Assembly: GCF_900110865.1 (NCBI RefSeq)
Contig: NZ_FOFD01000002.1
Coordinates: forward strand, 368,835 to 432,834
Length of the DNA stretch: 64,000 bases
From: Natrinema salaciae
GTDB lineage: Archaea > Halobacteriota > Halobacteria > Halobacteriales > Natrialbaceae
Direction of reading: 5' to 3'
Numbering within the stretch: the stretch's first letter is position 1; each line of letters opens with the position of its first letter. The position numbers were made by a program, and so were the translations under genes. Below the pieces are notes generated by a model. That model searched no databases, had not been told where the DNA came from, and saw nothing but the letters and a program-made list of their open reading frames with translations. Shown here piece after piece: positions 9,140 to 18,348 of this stretch.

Positions 9140-9364
9140 TTACTCCCGCGAACAGGACGCCGAGTCGGTCGTATCGATGCCGAGCAGGTAGTTCCCGCCG
9201 CAGAACCGGGTGGTCGCGTTGAACAGGAGGCCGGCGGCCGCGATCGTCGCAGTCACGGCAGTCGCGCGCCGATCGGCGAGAACCGCCGCGACGGCGACCG
9301 CGAGCAACCAGGTTCCGAGGACGCCCCTGACGATTCGATCCGATCCGCCGACGTTTCGTTCCAT
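9140..9364 (-). CDS. DUF2892 (YgaP-like) small membrane protein
   Basis: 74 residues with the start MERNVGGSDRIVRGVLG, two hydrophobic helices and the FCGGNYLLGI C-terminal motif typical of DUF2892 proteins, which are often linked to rhodanese or sulfur metabolism. No rhodanese is present nearby, so its role here is unknown. The ATG at 9362-9364 directly precedes the conserved N-terminus; upstream codons in the same frame are non-coding. Confidence 0.78.
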   Translation of the reverse strand: MERNVGGSDRIVRGVLGTWLLAVAVAAVLADRRATAVTATIAAAGLLFNATTRFCGGNYLLGIDTTDSASCSRE

Positions 9365-9508
9365 GCTCGAACGAGCGGGCTGCAGGCAGTAATCAGTGCG
9401 GCCGAATCTCTCGGGTCGGTTTATATGGTGCCCGTGCACGCGTTCGAGACACGGCCACCAGTCCGCGCTCGGAGCAATCGTTTTCAGCCAGCCGCCGAAC
9501 GGTGACCT

Positions 9509-10165
9509 ATGAAACGCGTTCGAATAACGCTGCGTCCGCGGGGCGACTACGCCCCGACGATATACGAACGGCTGGCGGGCGGCGCGAGCTACCTCGAGCG
9601 AGCCCGGATCGTTAACTGGAACGTTTCGACACCGCCGACGGCGTTTCTGTTCCGGCTCGAGGGCGAGTACGAGCGGTTCGAACGCGTGCTCGACGAGAGC
9701 GAGATGGTCTCGGCGTACGAACTGCTCCCGATTACGGATCGGTCGTGTTACTGCTTTTTCGAGGGCACCGTGTCGCCGGCCGCGCGCTCGTTGTTCGAGA
9801 ACTTCACGCGGGGAAGCCTGATGACGGTCCCGCCGATCGAGTGCAACGAAGACGGGAGCACCACGTACACGATCGTCGGAACGGAGGCGGACATTCAGGC
9901 CGCAGTCGACGGCGTTCCCGACGCGGTTGGCGTCACCGTCGAGGCAGTCGGGGGGAAGCGGGTCGCCCCCGATAGCGTCGTCGGTCGACTGTCTCCCCGG
10001 CAGCGGGACGCGGTCGAAACCGCCCTCGAACTCGGCTACTACGACGTGCCCCGCGACGCGACGAGCGAGGACGTCGCCGACGAGCTGGACTGTGCGACCG
10101 CGACCGCGGCGGAGCACCTCCAGAAAGCCGAGTCCGCGGTGATGGCGTCCCTGTTCGAGCCGTGA
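9509..10165 (+). CDS. HTH-10 (bacterio-opsin activator type) transcription regulator
   Basis: 218 residues. An N-terminal sensor-like domain (about 1-150) is followed by an HTH-10 domain (about 158-215) with the hallmark string LSPRQRDAVETALELGYYDVPR and the recognition-helix region CATATAAEHLQKAES. These haloarchaeal regulators act near their own loci. Its divergent neighbour is the DUF2892 membrane protein, and a shared promoter region of about 145 bases lies between them; the target is inferred, not shown. Confidence 0.88.
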   Translation: MKRVRITLRPRGDYAPTIYERLAGGASYLERARIVNWNVSTPPTAFLFRLEGEYERFERVLDESEMVSAYELLPITDRSCYCFFEGTVSPAARSLFENFTRGSLMTVPPIECNEDGSTTYTIVGTEADIQAAVDGVPDAVGVTVEAVGGKRVAPDSVVGRLSPRQRDAVETALELGYYDVPRDATSEDVADELDCATATAAEHLQKAESAVMASLFEP

Positions 10166-10720
10166 TCAGGGAATCCGTTCCGCGGCTTCGACGAGTTCGT
10201 CCTCGGTCTCCCACTGGTACAGCCGTCCATCCGACTCGAGCAGGTCGAAGACGCCGTCCTCCATCCAGCCGTAGGGTCGGTCCTCGTCCGGGTACTCCCG
10301 CTTGAGCACGTAGGTCTTCTCGAAGTACTCCTCGGTGCCCGCGAGCACGCCCTGTTCGACGAGAAAGCCGCTCGGGTCCCGCTCGGCGACTCCGACGACG
10401 TGGGTGACGAGATCGGCGAGCAGACAGAACTTCTGGATCCCGTTGTCCCACTCGCCGCGGACGTCGACCATCCGAAAGGCGTAGACACCCGACCGGCGGT
10501 TCAGGCGATCGACGACCAGATTTAGTCGACGGATCGGCTCGCGATCGTAGTTCCCGAGGACGAAGTACGACCGCTCGCTCTCGTAGAGCGGCCGGAGTTC
10601 GCTCACCGCGTGGAGGAGCTCCTCGTTGTCCGCGAGCGAGAGCTCCGCGGCCTCGAGCCGCTCCGTCGCGCTCGCGAGCACCGCCTCGGGGTCGGGGACC
10701 GGCGAATCGTCGTCTGTCAT
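10166..10720 (-). CDS. Conserved haloarchaeal hypothetical protein
   Basis: 184-residue soluble acidic protein starting MTDDDSPVPDPEAVLASA. It has an N-terminal helical segment and a C-terminal half with several aromatic motifs (YFVLGNYDREP, YGWMEDGVFDLLE). It is translated convergently with the HTH-10 gene, whose stop it abuts, and divergently from the next regulator. I do not recognise the family. Confidence 0.7.
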   Translation of the reverse strand: MTDDDSPVPDPEAVLASATERLEAAELSLADNEELLHAVSELRPLYESERSYFVLGNYDREPIRRLNLVVDRLNRRSGVYAFRMVDVRGEWDNGIQKFCLLADLVTHVVGVAERDPSGFLVEQGVLAGTEEYFEKTYVLKREYPDEDRPYGWMEDGVFDLLESDGRLYQWETEDELVEAAERIP

Positions 10721-10750
10721 GCCTACGGATTCTCGTGAATTAGGGAAAGT

Positions 10751-10833
10751 AGTTACCGTGTTATTTCCGTTTCCAATAGTCGATGCGGGTGCCAGCAAGT
10801 TACCGACGGGTGAGTTACTCCAGGGTAAACTAC
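10751..10833. promoter_or_regulatory. Repeated AGTTAC motifs in a divergent promoter region
   Basis: agttaccg occurs at 10751-10758 and 10798-10805, a related agttactc starts at 10813, and an inverted counterpart ggtaaact starts near 10825. All lie in the 140-base gap between the hypothetical gene and the winged-helix regulator, the layout expected of autoregulatory operator half-sites. Function is inferred. Confidence 0.4.
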
Positions 10834-10860
10834 TTGGTGTCGCGGTCCGTAACTGGCTCT

Positions 10861-11274
10861 ATGAGCACCGACGTGGGGACGCCGGAGGGGGACACCGCCC
10901 GCGAACTCGTCCGCTTCGTGACCCAGGAGACGCGGTTCGCACTGCTTTCCAATATCCTCCAACACCCCGAGGGGCTGCCGTCGATGTACGAACTCGAGCA
11001 GTTGAACCCGAGCGTGAGCGAGGCGACGGTCTACAAGCACGTCCAGAAGCTGATCGACGCCGGAATCGTCGAATCGGTCGTGCTCCCGGAAGACGAGCGA
11101 CAGCAGGGCTACCCCTGGACGTTCTACCGACTGACCGACGAGGGGCGGGCCCTCCTCGACGATCACAACCTGCTCGCGGCCGAGGAGACGCTCAAACGGA
11201 TCTACGAGACGATTTCCGATAAACCCGAGAAGATGATCAAGTACGAGAACGCGCCCCGCCCCGACGTCGAGTAG
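10861..11274 (+). CDS. Winged-helix transcription regulator (PadR/MarR-like)
   Basis: 137 residues. The winged-helix core covers about 20-100: LSNILQHPEGLPSMYELEQL, the recognition helix SEATVYKHVQKLIDAGIV, and a wing around Y-P-W-T-F-Y-R-L-T-D-E-G. The ATG at 10861 is used because the haloarchaeal-type acidic N-terminus begins there. Repeated AGTTAC sites upstream suggest autoregulation. The next gene downstream is ureF on the opposite strand, so a link to urease is possible but unsupported. Confidence 0.82.
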   Translation: MSTDVGTPEGDTARELVRFVTQETRFALLSNILQHPEGLPSMYELEQLNPSVSEATVYKHVQKLIDAGIVESVVLPEDERQQGYPWTFYRLTDEGRALLDDHNLLAAEETLKRIYETISDKPEKMIKYENAPRPDVE

Positions 11275-11324
11275 GCCGGTGCTCGGTCGCAGCGGCCGCG
11301 TTCGACGCCGCTTCGCCGCGTTCG

Positions 11325-12086
11325 TTAGCTCATGAACAGCCGTCTTCCGGCGCGTTCGTGGCGCATTCCCATGATTTCGGCCAGCGGCGCGAAGGAAGCC
11401 ATCGCCGCCGCGTCGTCGTCGACGTGGCGTTCGCAGACCGCGGTGATGACCGGTTCGAGCGACTCGAGCACCGACTGGATCTCCGTGTGGCCGAACCGCC
11501 CGAGCCGCTGCGCCGCGCCCAGCAGCCCGGTGACGAACGAGTACGCGTGGCTGAGGCAGGCCTCGAGCCGTGCGACCCCCCGCGACTGACTGACGACACC
11601 GAAGACGACCGGGTAATGGCCGGGGGTCGCGTCGGTCTCGATCGCGTCGGCCATGGCAGCCGTGAGGTCGCCGCCGTCGGCCGCCGGCGACGGGGCGGCG
11701 CGTCCCGCGTCTCCCTCCTCGCGAGGCTCCGCACCCTCGATCGAGCCCGAACCGACCAGTTCGGAGAGCTTCGCACCCGCCTTCGTCGAACTCTCGCGGA
11801 ATTCCCGGGGCATCGTCACCGCGTGGAGTCGCTCGTCGACGGCCAGCAGTCGCTCGAGTTCCCCGTCGCCGCTCGCGGCGTGTGCGCTCGCCAGCGCGAC
11901 GGTTTCGCAGGGGCCGACCACGCGCCGGAGATAGGCCGCGAGCAGCGCCCGAAGGTCGTCGCCGGTCTCGATTCGGTCCTCGTTGAGATACTGCTCGAGG
12001 CCGTAGGAGGCCGTGTACCCGCCGACGGGGAGAAACGAGTCCGAGAGTCGAAGCGCCGTCAGGAAGGAGCCGGGATCAGTGGTCAT
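11325..12086 (-). CDS. ureF: Urease accessory protein UreF
   Basis: 253 residues; last gene of the urease operon. The N-terminal segment LRLSDSFLPVGGYTASYGLEQYL is the conserved UreF start, and the C-terminal helices with LAEIMGMRHE are typical. UreF joins UreD and UreG to load nickel into apo-urease and gates GTP hydrolysis by UreG. It carries a roughly 30-residue Gly/Glu/Asp-rich insert (about 110-140). It overlaps the 3' end of ureE by 11 bases. Confidence 0.93.
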   Translation of the reverse strand: MTTDPGSFLTALRLSDSFLPVGGYTASYGLEQYLNEDRIETGDDLRALLAAYLRRVVGPCETVALASAHAASGDGELERLLAVDERLHAVTMPREFRESSTKAGAKLSELVGSGSIEGAEPREEGDAGRAAPSPAADGGDLTAAMADAIETDATPGHYPVVFGVVSQSRGVARLEACLSHAYSFVTGLLGAAQRLGRFGHTEIQSVLESLEPVITAVCERHVDDDAAAMASFAPLAEIMGMRHERAGRRLFMS

Positions 12087-12711
12087 GGGCGTGATCGTGC
12101 TCGTGGGAATGGTCGATTCCGTCAGTGCCGTGCTCGTGGGTGTGGTCCACGCCGCCGCGGCCGTGCCCGTGCTCGACCCCGTTCCCGTGTTCGGAAACCC
12201 CGTCGGAACCGGTCCTCTCCGCCTCGAGGTCCGCCACGAACAGGTCGGCTTCGACCGTCGTCTCCCGAACGTCGGACCCCGGAACGACGTCGGCGACGAC
12301 GCGCTCGACGATGTGGCGATCCGCCTCGAGCGGGACGTAGACGGTCCCTTCCTCGACCGCGAGGTCCCAGTGCTGGTTGCCGACGCGGTGGCCGAGTTCG
12401 ACCGCCGCCTCGAGGCGCTCCGGCGTCGCGTCGGGCAGCGTGACCGCGAGCGCGTCGCGGGGTTCGAACGCGACGACGATCAGCCGATCGTCCTCGGCGA
12501 GCAGGACGTCGCCGGCCGACACCGCGGGTTTATCGACGACGACGCCTACGTCCGTCCCCCGGTCGGTCGTCGCCCGAAACCGCGATCGGCGACGGTTGTC
12601 GGCGTCGATCACGACGCGCTCGAGGGTGTCCGCTTCCTCGTGGGCCGCACGCGACGCAGCGAGCTCGTCGTCGGCGTGGACGTTGCCGACGATGCCGTCG
12701 ATTCGCTCCAT
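12076..12711 (-). CDS. ureE: Urease nickel chaperone UreE with long His-rich tail
   Basis: 211 residues. The UreE core includes the GHRVGNQHWDL metal-site region near residue 130. The final 40 residues are rich in His, Asp and Glu (HGHGRGGVDHTHEHGT...HDHAHDH), a tail that in other UreE proteins stores or delivers Ni2+. The ATG at 12709-12711 touches the ureD stop by one base, so translation is coupled. Confidence 0.92.
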   Translation of the reverse strand: MERIDGIVGNVHADDELAASRAAHEEADTLERVVIDADNRRRSRFRATTDRGTDVGVVVDKPAVSAGDVLLAEDDRLIVVAFEPRDALAVTLPDATPERLEAAVELGHRVGNQHWDLAVEEGTVYVPLEADRHIVERVVADVVPGSDVRETTVEADLFVADLEAERTGSDGVSEHGNGVEHGHGRGGVDHTHEHGTDGIDHSHEHDHAHDH

Positions 12712-13682
12712 CAGTATCGCCGGTCGGCGGGTGCGCCGACCCCGAGTGTTGCCCGTCTCGTTTCGTCCCACGCGCCGCGCAGCGCCCCGGTCACGTCCGT
12801 TTGCCGGTGACCGAGGAGCCGAACGATCGCTCCGGCGTCGGCCGGGAGCTGCGAGACCCCGGCCGCGACGTCCTCGCGGTCCGCGAGCCGGTTGCGGATC
12901 GCCTCGACGAGCGACTCGAGATCCGTCCGGCTCGAATCCGCGGTCGCGCCCGCGCCGCCCCCATCGTCGTCCCGATCGCCGCCCGGCGCGAAGACGTACA
13001 GGGAGCCGACGACACCGTACTCGCCGACGCTGGCCGGGTCCCGCGGATCGCGCTCGTCGGGGCGCAGATCGACGGCATCGGCACAGACCAGACGGCCGTC
13101 GTACTCGGCCTCGACGCGCGCGTGGTAGTGCTCGAAACTGAAGGGGTCGTGATCGCTCAGCCCGTCCGGCACGAGCACGTCCGCGACGACGACGACCGTG
13201 TCCGAGGCCAGGTCGACGGACACCGTCTGGAGACACCGCGCGTCCTCGTTGACGATCGTCGGTCCCGGCACGTACTCGAGATGACTTCCCGCCTCGACCC
13301 GGAGCGAGGCGTCGAGGTGCGCGTAGTTGGCGTCCATGCTGTGGACCGTCGTCGCGCTCTGGGTCGTCACGTGTGCGCGGGCACCGGCCCGCGCGTCGAC
13401 GGCCATCCGATGGCGGTCGCCCTGGACGACGCCGCCGGTCGGTTCCTGTGCGACCACCGTCGCGAGTCCGGGCGCTGGATCGGTCTCGAGCGTCCCGGTC
13501 AAGTGGTAGGGGACCGCCGCGCGGTCCCGAATCAGACGCGTCGGACCCTCGCCGCTGCGAGCGAACGTCGCCTCGAGCAGCCCGTTCTTGCCGGGGCCGC
13601 CGGCGGGTGCCTGCGCGAGGGATTCGTCGGCGTAGGCCTCGAACGCGGGCGGCAGGCGCGCCGCGTTTGCAGCGGCGCTCAC
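12711..13682 (-). CDS. ureD: Urease accessory protein UreD
   Basis: 323 residues. Recognised by the conserved strands [30 protein letters not shown] and [15 protein letters not shown], plus [18 protein letters not shown] near the end. UreD (UreH) docks on urease and channels Ni from UreG/UreF. A Gly/Asp/Ser-rich insertion near residue 245 is an acidic halophilic addition. Start and stop overlap ureG and ureE by a few bases. Confidence 0.9.
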   Translation of the reverse strand: MSAAANAARLPPAFEAYADESLAQAPAGGPGKNGLLEATFARSGEGPTRLIRDRAAVPYHLTGTLETDPAPGLATVVAQEPTGGVVQGDRHRMAVDARAGARAHVTTQSATTVHSMDANYAHLDASLRVEAGSHLEYVPGPTIVNEDARCLQTVSVDLASDTVVVVADVLVPDGLSDHDPFSFEHYHARVEAEYDGRLVCADAVDLRPDERDPRDPASVGEYGVVGSLYVFAPGGDRDDDGGGAGATADSSRTDLESLVEAIRNRLADREDVAAGVSQLPADAGAIVRLLGHRQTDVTGALRGAWDETRRATLGVGAPADRRY

Positions 13683-14299
13683 GCGAACAGCACCTCCCGC
13701 TCGACGTGGGAGAGCACGTCGTCGATCCCCTCGCCGTCCTTGCAGTTGGTGAAGACGAACGGGTCGTCACCGCGGACCGTCGCGGCATCGTCTTCGATCA
13801 CGGCCAGGTCGGCGTCGACGTGGGGCGCGAGGTCGGTCTTGTTGACGACGAGCAGGTCAGCCTGCGTGACGCCGGGTCCGCGCTTGCGCGGGATATCCTC
13901 CCCCTCGGCGACCGAGATGACGAACACGAAGTAATCCGCGAGTTCGGGGTTGAAGGTCGCGGCGAGGTTGTCGCCGCCGCTCTCGATCAGGACCACGTCC
14001 AACTCGGGGTGTCGCTCGGTGAACTCGTCGATTGCCGCGAGATTCATCGACGGGTCCTCGCGGATTCCCGTGTGCGGACAGGCCCCGGTCTCGACGCCCT
14101 CGACGAGATCCGCGGGGAGCAGGTCGGCGAACGACTCCCGGAAGACGTCGGCGTCAGCCTGGGTCATGATGTCGTTGGCGATGACACCGACCGCGTAGTC
14201 GCGATCGACGAGTTCGGGCACCAGTCGGCGGACCATCGCCGTCTTGCCGGAGCCGACGGGACCGCCGAGGCCGACCTTCGCGACGTCGCGGTACCCCAT
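13679..14299 (-). CDS. ureG: Urease accessory GTPase UreG
   Basis: 206-residue SIMIBI GTPase. P-loop [10 protein letters not shown] (about 12-21), the conserved CPHTGIRED metal-binding motif (Cys-Pro-His), the [11 protein letters not shown] switch segment and the NKTDLAPH base-recognition motif are all intact. It provides GTP-driven nickel insertion together with UreD and UreF. It overlaps ureA by one base and ureD by four. Confidence 0.95.
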   Translation of the reverse strand: MGYRDVAKVGLGGPVGSGKTAMVRRLVPELVDRDYAVGVIANDIMTQADADVFRESFADLLPADLVEGVETGACPHTGIREDPSMNLAAIDEFTERHPELDVVLIESGGDNLAATFNPELADYFVFVISVAEGEDIPRKRGPGVTQADLLVVNKTDLAPHVDADLAVIEDDAATVRGDDPFVFTNCKDGEGIDDVLSHVEREVLFA

Positions 14300-14709
14300 C
14301 AGTCCCCCTCCATCGGTTCCGAGCGGCTGTCGCCCTCGCGTCCGCCCTCCGTCCCGAGTTCCTCGTCGGGGTCCGGATCGACCGTCTCGAGTTGCTCGCG
14401 GCTGTCGGCCCGGATCGGATCGTGAACGGTGACGAGCTTGGTGCCGTCGGGGAAGACCGGCTCGACCTGAATCACGTCGACCAGTTCGGGGACGCCGTCC
14501 ATGACGTCCTCGCGGGTGAGCAGTTGGGTCACCTCCGATCGGATCTGCGAGACCGATTTGCCCTCGCGGGCGGCTTCACAGGCCCAGTCGGAGATGTACG
14601 CGACGGTCTCGGGGTGGTTGAGCTGCACGCCGCGATCCTTGCGCCGCCGAGCGAGTTCGGCAGCCACGAAGACCGTCAGCCGCTCCATCTCCTTCGGTGA
14701 GAGGTTCAT
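14299..14709 (-). CDS. ureA: Urease gamma subunit
   Basis: 136 residues, longer than the usual 100 because of an acidic C-terminal extension after the canonical end (VTVHDPI). The family start [11 protein letters not shown], the central [15 protein letters not shown] and the [10 protein letters not shown] motif are all present. It is a structural subunit of the urease trimer. Unusually for bacteria but common in haloarchaea, it follows ureC rather than leading the operon. Confidence 0.94.
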   Translation of the reverse strand: MNLSPKEMERLTVFVAAELARRRKDRGVQLNHPETVAYISDWACEAAREGKSVSQIRSEVTQLLTREDVMDGVPELVDVIQVEPVFPDGTKLVTVHDPIRADSREQLETVDPDPDEELGTEGGREGDSRSEPMEGD

Positions 14710-14820
14710 CGGTTCACCCCAGTCGCGGTGAGCAGGGTGTCTCTTCGGCTCGAGTCGGTCGGTCGTCTCGCCGATACGGTCGCCGTCCTCGTCGTCCGTG
14801 TGCGTTCGTGAATCATGCGT

Positions 14821-16527
14821 TCAGAGCAGGTACCGCTGTGCGAGCGGGAGTTCCGTGGCGGGGTCGCAGGCGACGTGTTCGCCGTCCACTTCCACCTCGA
14901 ACGTCTGCGCGTCGATTTCGACGTCCTCCGGGCAGCGGTCGTTGTGGAGCATGTCCGACTTGCTGACCGACCGCGTGCCGCTGACGGGTCGGACCGGCGT
15001 CTGCAGGTCGTAGGCGTCGCCGACCTCGTTCTCGTAGGCCGCCTCGCTGACGAACGAAACCGAGAGTCCGTGTTTCGCTCGACCCTGTGCCCCGGCGCGT
15101 TCGCGGCCGATGACCGGCTCGCAGGTCATCAGCGAGCCGTTGGCCTCGCCCATCTGGGACCAGACCGGGAAGCCGCCTTTGACGACCGCCTGCGGCTTGC
15201 TCCCGAAGAAGGCGGGATCCCACAGCACGATGTCGGCCAGCTTGCCCGGCTCGAGCGAGCCGACGTAGTCGTCGATCCCCGCCGTAATCGCGGGGTTGAT
15301 CGTGTACTTCGCGACGTAGCGCTCGATGCGGGCGTTGTCGGCCTCGGTTCCCGCGTCGGCCTCGAGCGGGCCGCGCTGGGCCTTCATCTTGTGCGCGGTC
15401 TGCCACGTCCGACAGACGAGTTCGGCCATCCGGCCCATCGCCTGCGAGTCGGTGGTCATCATCGAGATCGCGCCGGTGTCGTGGAGGACGTCTTCCGCGC
15501 CCAGCGTCTCCGCGCGGATGCGCGACTCGGCGAAGGCGACGTCCTCGGGGACGTCGGGGTTGAGATGGTGACAGACCATCACCATGTCGAGGTGTTCGTC
15601 GAACGTGTTCTCGGTGTAGGGCATCGAGGGGTTCGTCGACGACGGCAGCATGTGCTCGTGGCCGATCAGTTCGAGCACGTCCGGCGCGTGACCCCCGCCG
15701 GCTCCCTCGATGTGGAAGGTGTGGATCGCGCGGCCGTCGATGGCGTCGAACGTGTCCTCGACGAAGCCCGACTCGTTCAAGGTATCCGTGTGGATACAGA
15801 CCTGGACGTCTTCGTCCTCGGCGACCGCGAGACAGGTGTCGATCGCCGCGGGCGTCGAGCCCCAGTCCTCGTGGAGTTTGAGCCCTGCCGCGCCGGCCTC
15901 AATCTGCTCCCGGAGTGCGTCGGGTTCGCTGCTGTTGCCCTTTCCGTAGAAACCGACGTTGACGGGCCACTCCTCGGCGGCCTGCAGGAACCGCTGGATG
16001 TTCCGCGGACCCGGCGTGCAGGTCGTCGCACCGCCGCCGAACCCGCCGCCGAACATGGTGGTCACGCCCGCGGCGAGCGCGTGGTCGACCAGTTGCGGGC
16101 TGTTGAAGTGGACGTGGATGTCGAGCGCGCCGGGCGTCGCGATCAACCCGTCGGCCGGAATCGTGTCCGTGCTCGGACCGATCACCATGTCGACGTCGGC
16201 CATGACGTCCGGATTGCCCGCGTTGCCGACGCCGACGATCTTCCCGTTTCGGACCCCGATATCTCCCTTCCGAACGCCCAGCACGGGGTCGACGATCACG
16301 ACGTTCGTAAAGGCCCAGTCGAGCGCTCCCTCGGCCTGGGTCGTGCCGGACTGCATGCCCATCCCGTCGCGCATCGTCTTTCCGCCGCCGAAGACAGCCT
16401 CTTCGCCGGGAACCGTGTGGTCGCGGTCGACCTTCGCCAGCAGGTTCGTATCGCCCAGCCGAAGGCGGTCGCCTTCGGTCGGCCCGAACAGTTCCGTGTA
16501 CTCCTCTCGCGGGAGGTCACGACTCAC
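14821..16527 (-). CDS. ureC: Urease alpha (catalytic) subunit
   Basis: 568 residues, full length. Active-site residues are intact: His138/His140 (IHVHFN), the carbamylated Lys217 (GLKLHED), [12 protein letters not shown], and the mobile-flap Cys319-His320 (MVCHHLN). C-terminal segments [24 protein letters not shown] are typical. It hydrolyses urea to ammonia and carbamate at a Ni-Ni centre in the cytoplasm, supplying nitrogen. It overlaps ureB by four bases; 111 bases without a gene separate it from ureA. Confidence 0.97.
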   Translation of the reverse strand: MSRDLPREEYTELFGPTEGDRLRLGDTNLLAKVDRDHTVPGEEAVFGGGKTMRDGMGMQSGTTQAEGALDWAFTNVVIVDPVLGVRKGDIGVRNGKIVGVGNAGNPDVMADVDMVIGPSTDTIPADGLIATPGALDIHVHFNSPQLVDHALAAGVTTMFGGGFGGGATTCTPGPRNIQRFLQAAEEWPVNVGFYGKGNSSEPDALREQIEAGAAGLKLHEDWGSTPAAIDTCLAVAEDEDVQVCIHTDTLNESGFVEDTFDAIDGRAIHTFHIEGAGGGHAPDVLELIGHEHMLPSSTNPSMPYTENTFDEHLDMVMVCHHLNPDVPEDVAFAESRIRAETLGAEDVLHDTGAISMMTTDSQAMGRMAELVCRTWQTAHKMKAQRGPLEADAGTEADNARIERYVAKYTINPAITAGIDDYVGSLEPGKLADIVLWDPAFFGSKPQAVVKGGFPVWSQMGEANGSLMTCEPVIGRERAGAQGRAKHGLSVSFVSEAAYENEVGDAYDLQTPVRPVSGTRSVSKSDMLHNDRCPEDVEIDAQTFEVEVDGEHVACDPATELPLAQRYLL

Positions 16528-16910
16528 TGCGACCCCTCCGAGCGGTAGCCCTGCGCTCGAGCGCGCTCGAGCGCCGCCGCTTTCGCGTCCTCGTCGTCGA
16601 GTCGCCCGTCGACCAGCCCGCCCATCCCGCGGACGATCCGATCGCCGCCGATTGCGACGAGGTCGACGTCGCGTTCACACCCCGGCTCGAACCGGATCGC
16701 CGTTCCCGCCGGGATGTCCAGGCGGGTTCCGTAGGCGGTCTCGCGGTCGAACTCGAGTCCGGGGTTGACCTCGAAGAAGTGAAAGTGGGAGCCGACCTGA
16801 ACCGGTCGATCGCCGGTGTTCTCGACCGTAACCGCCGCGGTCGGCCGCCCCTCGTTTATCGTCACCGGCTCGTCGGCCGGGAGCAGCTCGCCCGGGACGA
16901 ACTCGCTCAT
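16524..16910 (-). CDS. ureB: Urease beta subunit
   Basis: 128 residues and the first gene of the operon. The start [19 protein letters not shown], the [11 protein letters not shown] segment and [15 protein letters not shown] match the family. The ATG at 16908-16910 fits the family N-terminus; the frame continues upstream only into arginine-rich, non-conserved codons. Confidence 0.94.
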   Translation of the reverse strand: MSEFVPGELLPADEPVTINEGRPTAAVTVENTGDRPVQVGSHFHFFEVNPGLEFDRETAYGTRLDIPAGTAIRFEPGCERDVDLVAIGGDRIVRGMGGLVDGRLDDEDAKAAALERARAQGYRSEGSQ

Positions 16911-17141
16911 CGATCGACCACTCCGGCGACAGCGCCGGACCGAACGGAACACCGAATATCCATCACGCCCAGTATAATGCGAACAGTGAGTGTAAATGTC
17001 CGCCAGAACGCCAATATTTGCGAGGAATTGGACGAAATGCGTTATATTTTGGCAAAAATTTGCGAATATCCCCTTCGATATAGAAGGCCGTATTAGGATT
17101 GAACGGATGGGACGATACGTCCTGGAAAAGAGAACACGAAA
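16911..17141. promoter_or_regulatory. AT-rich upstream region of the urease operon
   Basis: On the minus strand a TATA-like ttatac lies at about 16971-16978, about 60 bases before the ureB start, so a short leader is expected. Farther upstream (about 17010-17085) is an island of much lower GC than its surroundings, with atttgcga present twice (about 17013 and 17058) and a near-palindrome gcaaaaatttgc. Regulator binding by nitrogen or nickel status is a reasonable guess only. Confidence 0.45.
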
Positions 17142-17680
17142 CTACCCGCTGCCGCCGGCCAGGAACGCCGATTCCGGCCGCGTTCGCAGTCTGAGCATCG
17201 CGATCGTCCCGATCAGCGGCCCGACGACGAGCGGGGCGAACGCCCACTGCCAGCCCACGGCGCGCTGCACGACGGGAACCAGCTGGATCGACCCGATCGT
17301 CACGAGGAACCCGACGGCCGTCTGGAGTGTCAGTGCGGACCCGACGTAGCTGTCGTCCGCGATTCCGAGATCGCCGCGGAGAACTGTGCGGAGTCCGCGA
17401 CGACGAAAAAGCCCCAGACCAGCACGAAGGGGGCGACCACGGCGAACGACGACCCGTAGACCGCTCCCGCGAGCAGGCACGCGGCCCCGGAGACGACCAT
17501 CGACGCGCTGGTGACGAGCGAACGGCCGACGCGATCGGCGACCGCGCCCGCGAGCCAGGCACCGACGCCGCCGATCGCGATCGTTCCGAACGCGAGGAGC
17601 GCCGCGCGTCGCCCGGGGTTCGGCGCGCCGCTCGCCTCGAGTCGCGCGAGGCGGTACTGGTCCCGGAGTCGCTCGCGGTC
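17142..17680 (-). pseudogene. Truncated and frameshifted MFS transporter remnant
   Basis: On the minus strand, one frame reads hydrophobic MFS-like sequence (FGTIAIGGVGAWLAGAVADR..., VVAPFVLVWGFFVVADSAQFSA), then runs into a stop near 17340. The continuation (YVGSALTLQTAVGFLVTIGSIQLV...) is in another frame and ends normally at 17142. The N-terminal half of a normal 400-residue MFS protein is missing: coding sequence begins abruptly beside the stop codon of the XRE-CBS gene. Both the deletion and the frameshift indicate a dead gene. Its original substrate is unknown. Confidence 0.8.
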
Positions 17681-18220
17681 TCAGGAGAGGCGCGCGGCGA
17701 TGTCGGCCTCGGTGATGATGCCGACGGTCTCGCCGGCCTCGGTGATCATCACGGCCTTGTAGTGCTCGAGTAAGTTGCTGATCTCGTCGAGGGTGGCGTC
17801 TTTCGAGACGGTCGGGAAGCTCTCGCTCATGTGCTCCTCGATCGGTTCGTCGCGGTCGTCGGAGTCCAGATGGACGAGGTCGCTCTGGCTGATCGATCCG
17901 ACGGGGATACCGTCCTGAATGACCGCTAACTGCGAGTAAGCCTCCTCCTCCATCTTCTGGGCGGCCTGACTGACCGGATCGTCGGGAGCCACGCTGACGA
18001 CGGCCTCGTTCATCAGGTCCTCGGCGCGGATCACGTCGCTCTCGGCTTTCTCCAGGGCGTTGACGATCCGCCGGAGCGTCGACAGGCGCGGATCGACGTC
18101 ACCGCCCTCGATTCGGGCGATCAGCGGCTGGGAGACGTCGGCCGTGTCCGCCAGTTCGCTCTGGGTAAGCCCGAGTTCGGTACGGCGCTGCCGGAGGTCT
18201 GCAGGCGTCGGGAGTTCCAT
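17681..18220 (-). CDS. XRE-family HTH regulator with two CBS domains
   Basis: 179 residues. An N-terminal lambda-repressor-like HTH (about 5-58: LRQRRTELGLTQSELADTADVS, SQPLIARIEGGDVDPRLSTLRRI) is followed by a CBS pair (about 65-179: MNEAVVSVAPDDPVSQAA, MSESFPTVSKDATLDEI). CBS pairs bind adenosyl ligands, so the protein probably ties DNA binding to AMP/ATP or SAM level. ATG at 18218-18220 chosen; a TTG nine bases upstream is in frame. The next gene downstream is the MFS remnant. Confidence 0.9.
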   Translation of the reverse strand: MELPTPADLRQRRTELGLTQSELADTADVSQPLIARIEGGDVDPRLSTLRRIVNALEKAESDVIRAEDLMNEAVVSVAPDDPVSQAAQKMEEEAYSQLAVIQDGIPVGSISQSDLVHLDSDDRDEPIEEHMSESFPTVSKDATLDEISNLLEHYKAVMITEAGETVGIITEADIAARLS

Positions 18221-18348
18221 ACGAATCAATAACCACGGGTTATAGAAAGTACTTTGGGTTGGCTCGGGTCGGGACCGAGACCGACGGCTCCTCGACTCGA
18301 GTGGTCACCGCGAAACCAAACCGTCGAACAGACGAGACGGCGGCGTCC

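Noticed and set aside
9140-10117. 325-codon minus-strand frame including the DUF2892 protein
   Set aside because: Only the last 74 codons match a family; the rest is antisense to the HTH-10 gene.
14815-16548. Plus-strand open frame (577 codons) opposite ureC
   Set aside because: Antisense shadow; ureC on the minus strand is complete with active-site residues.
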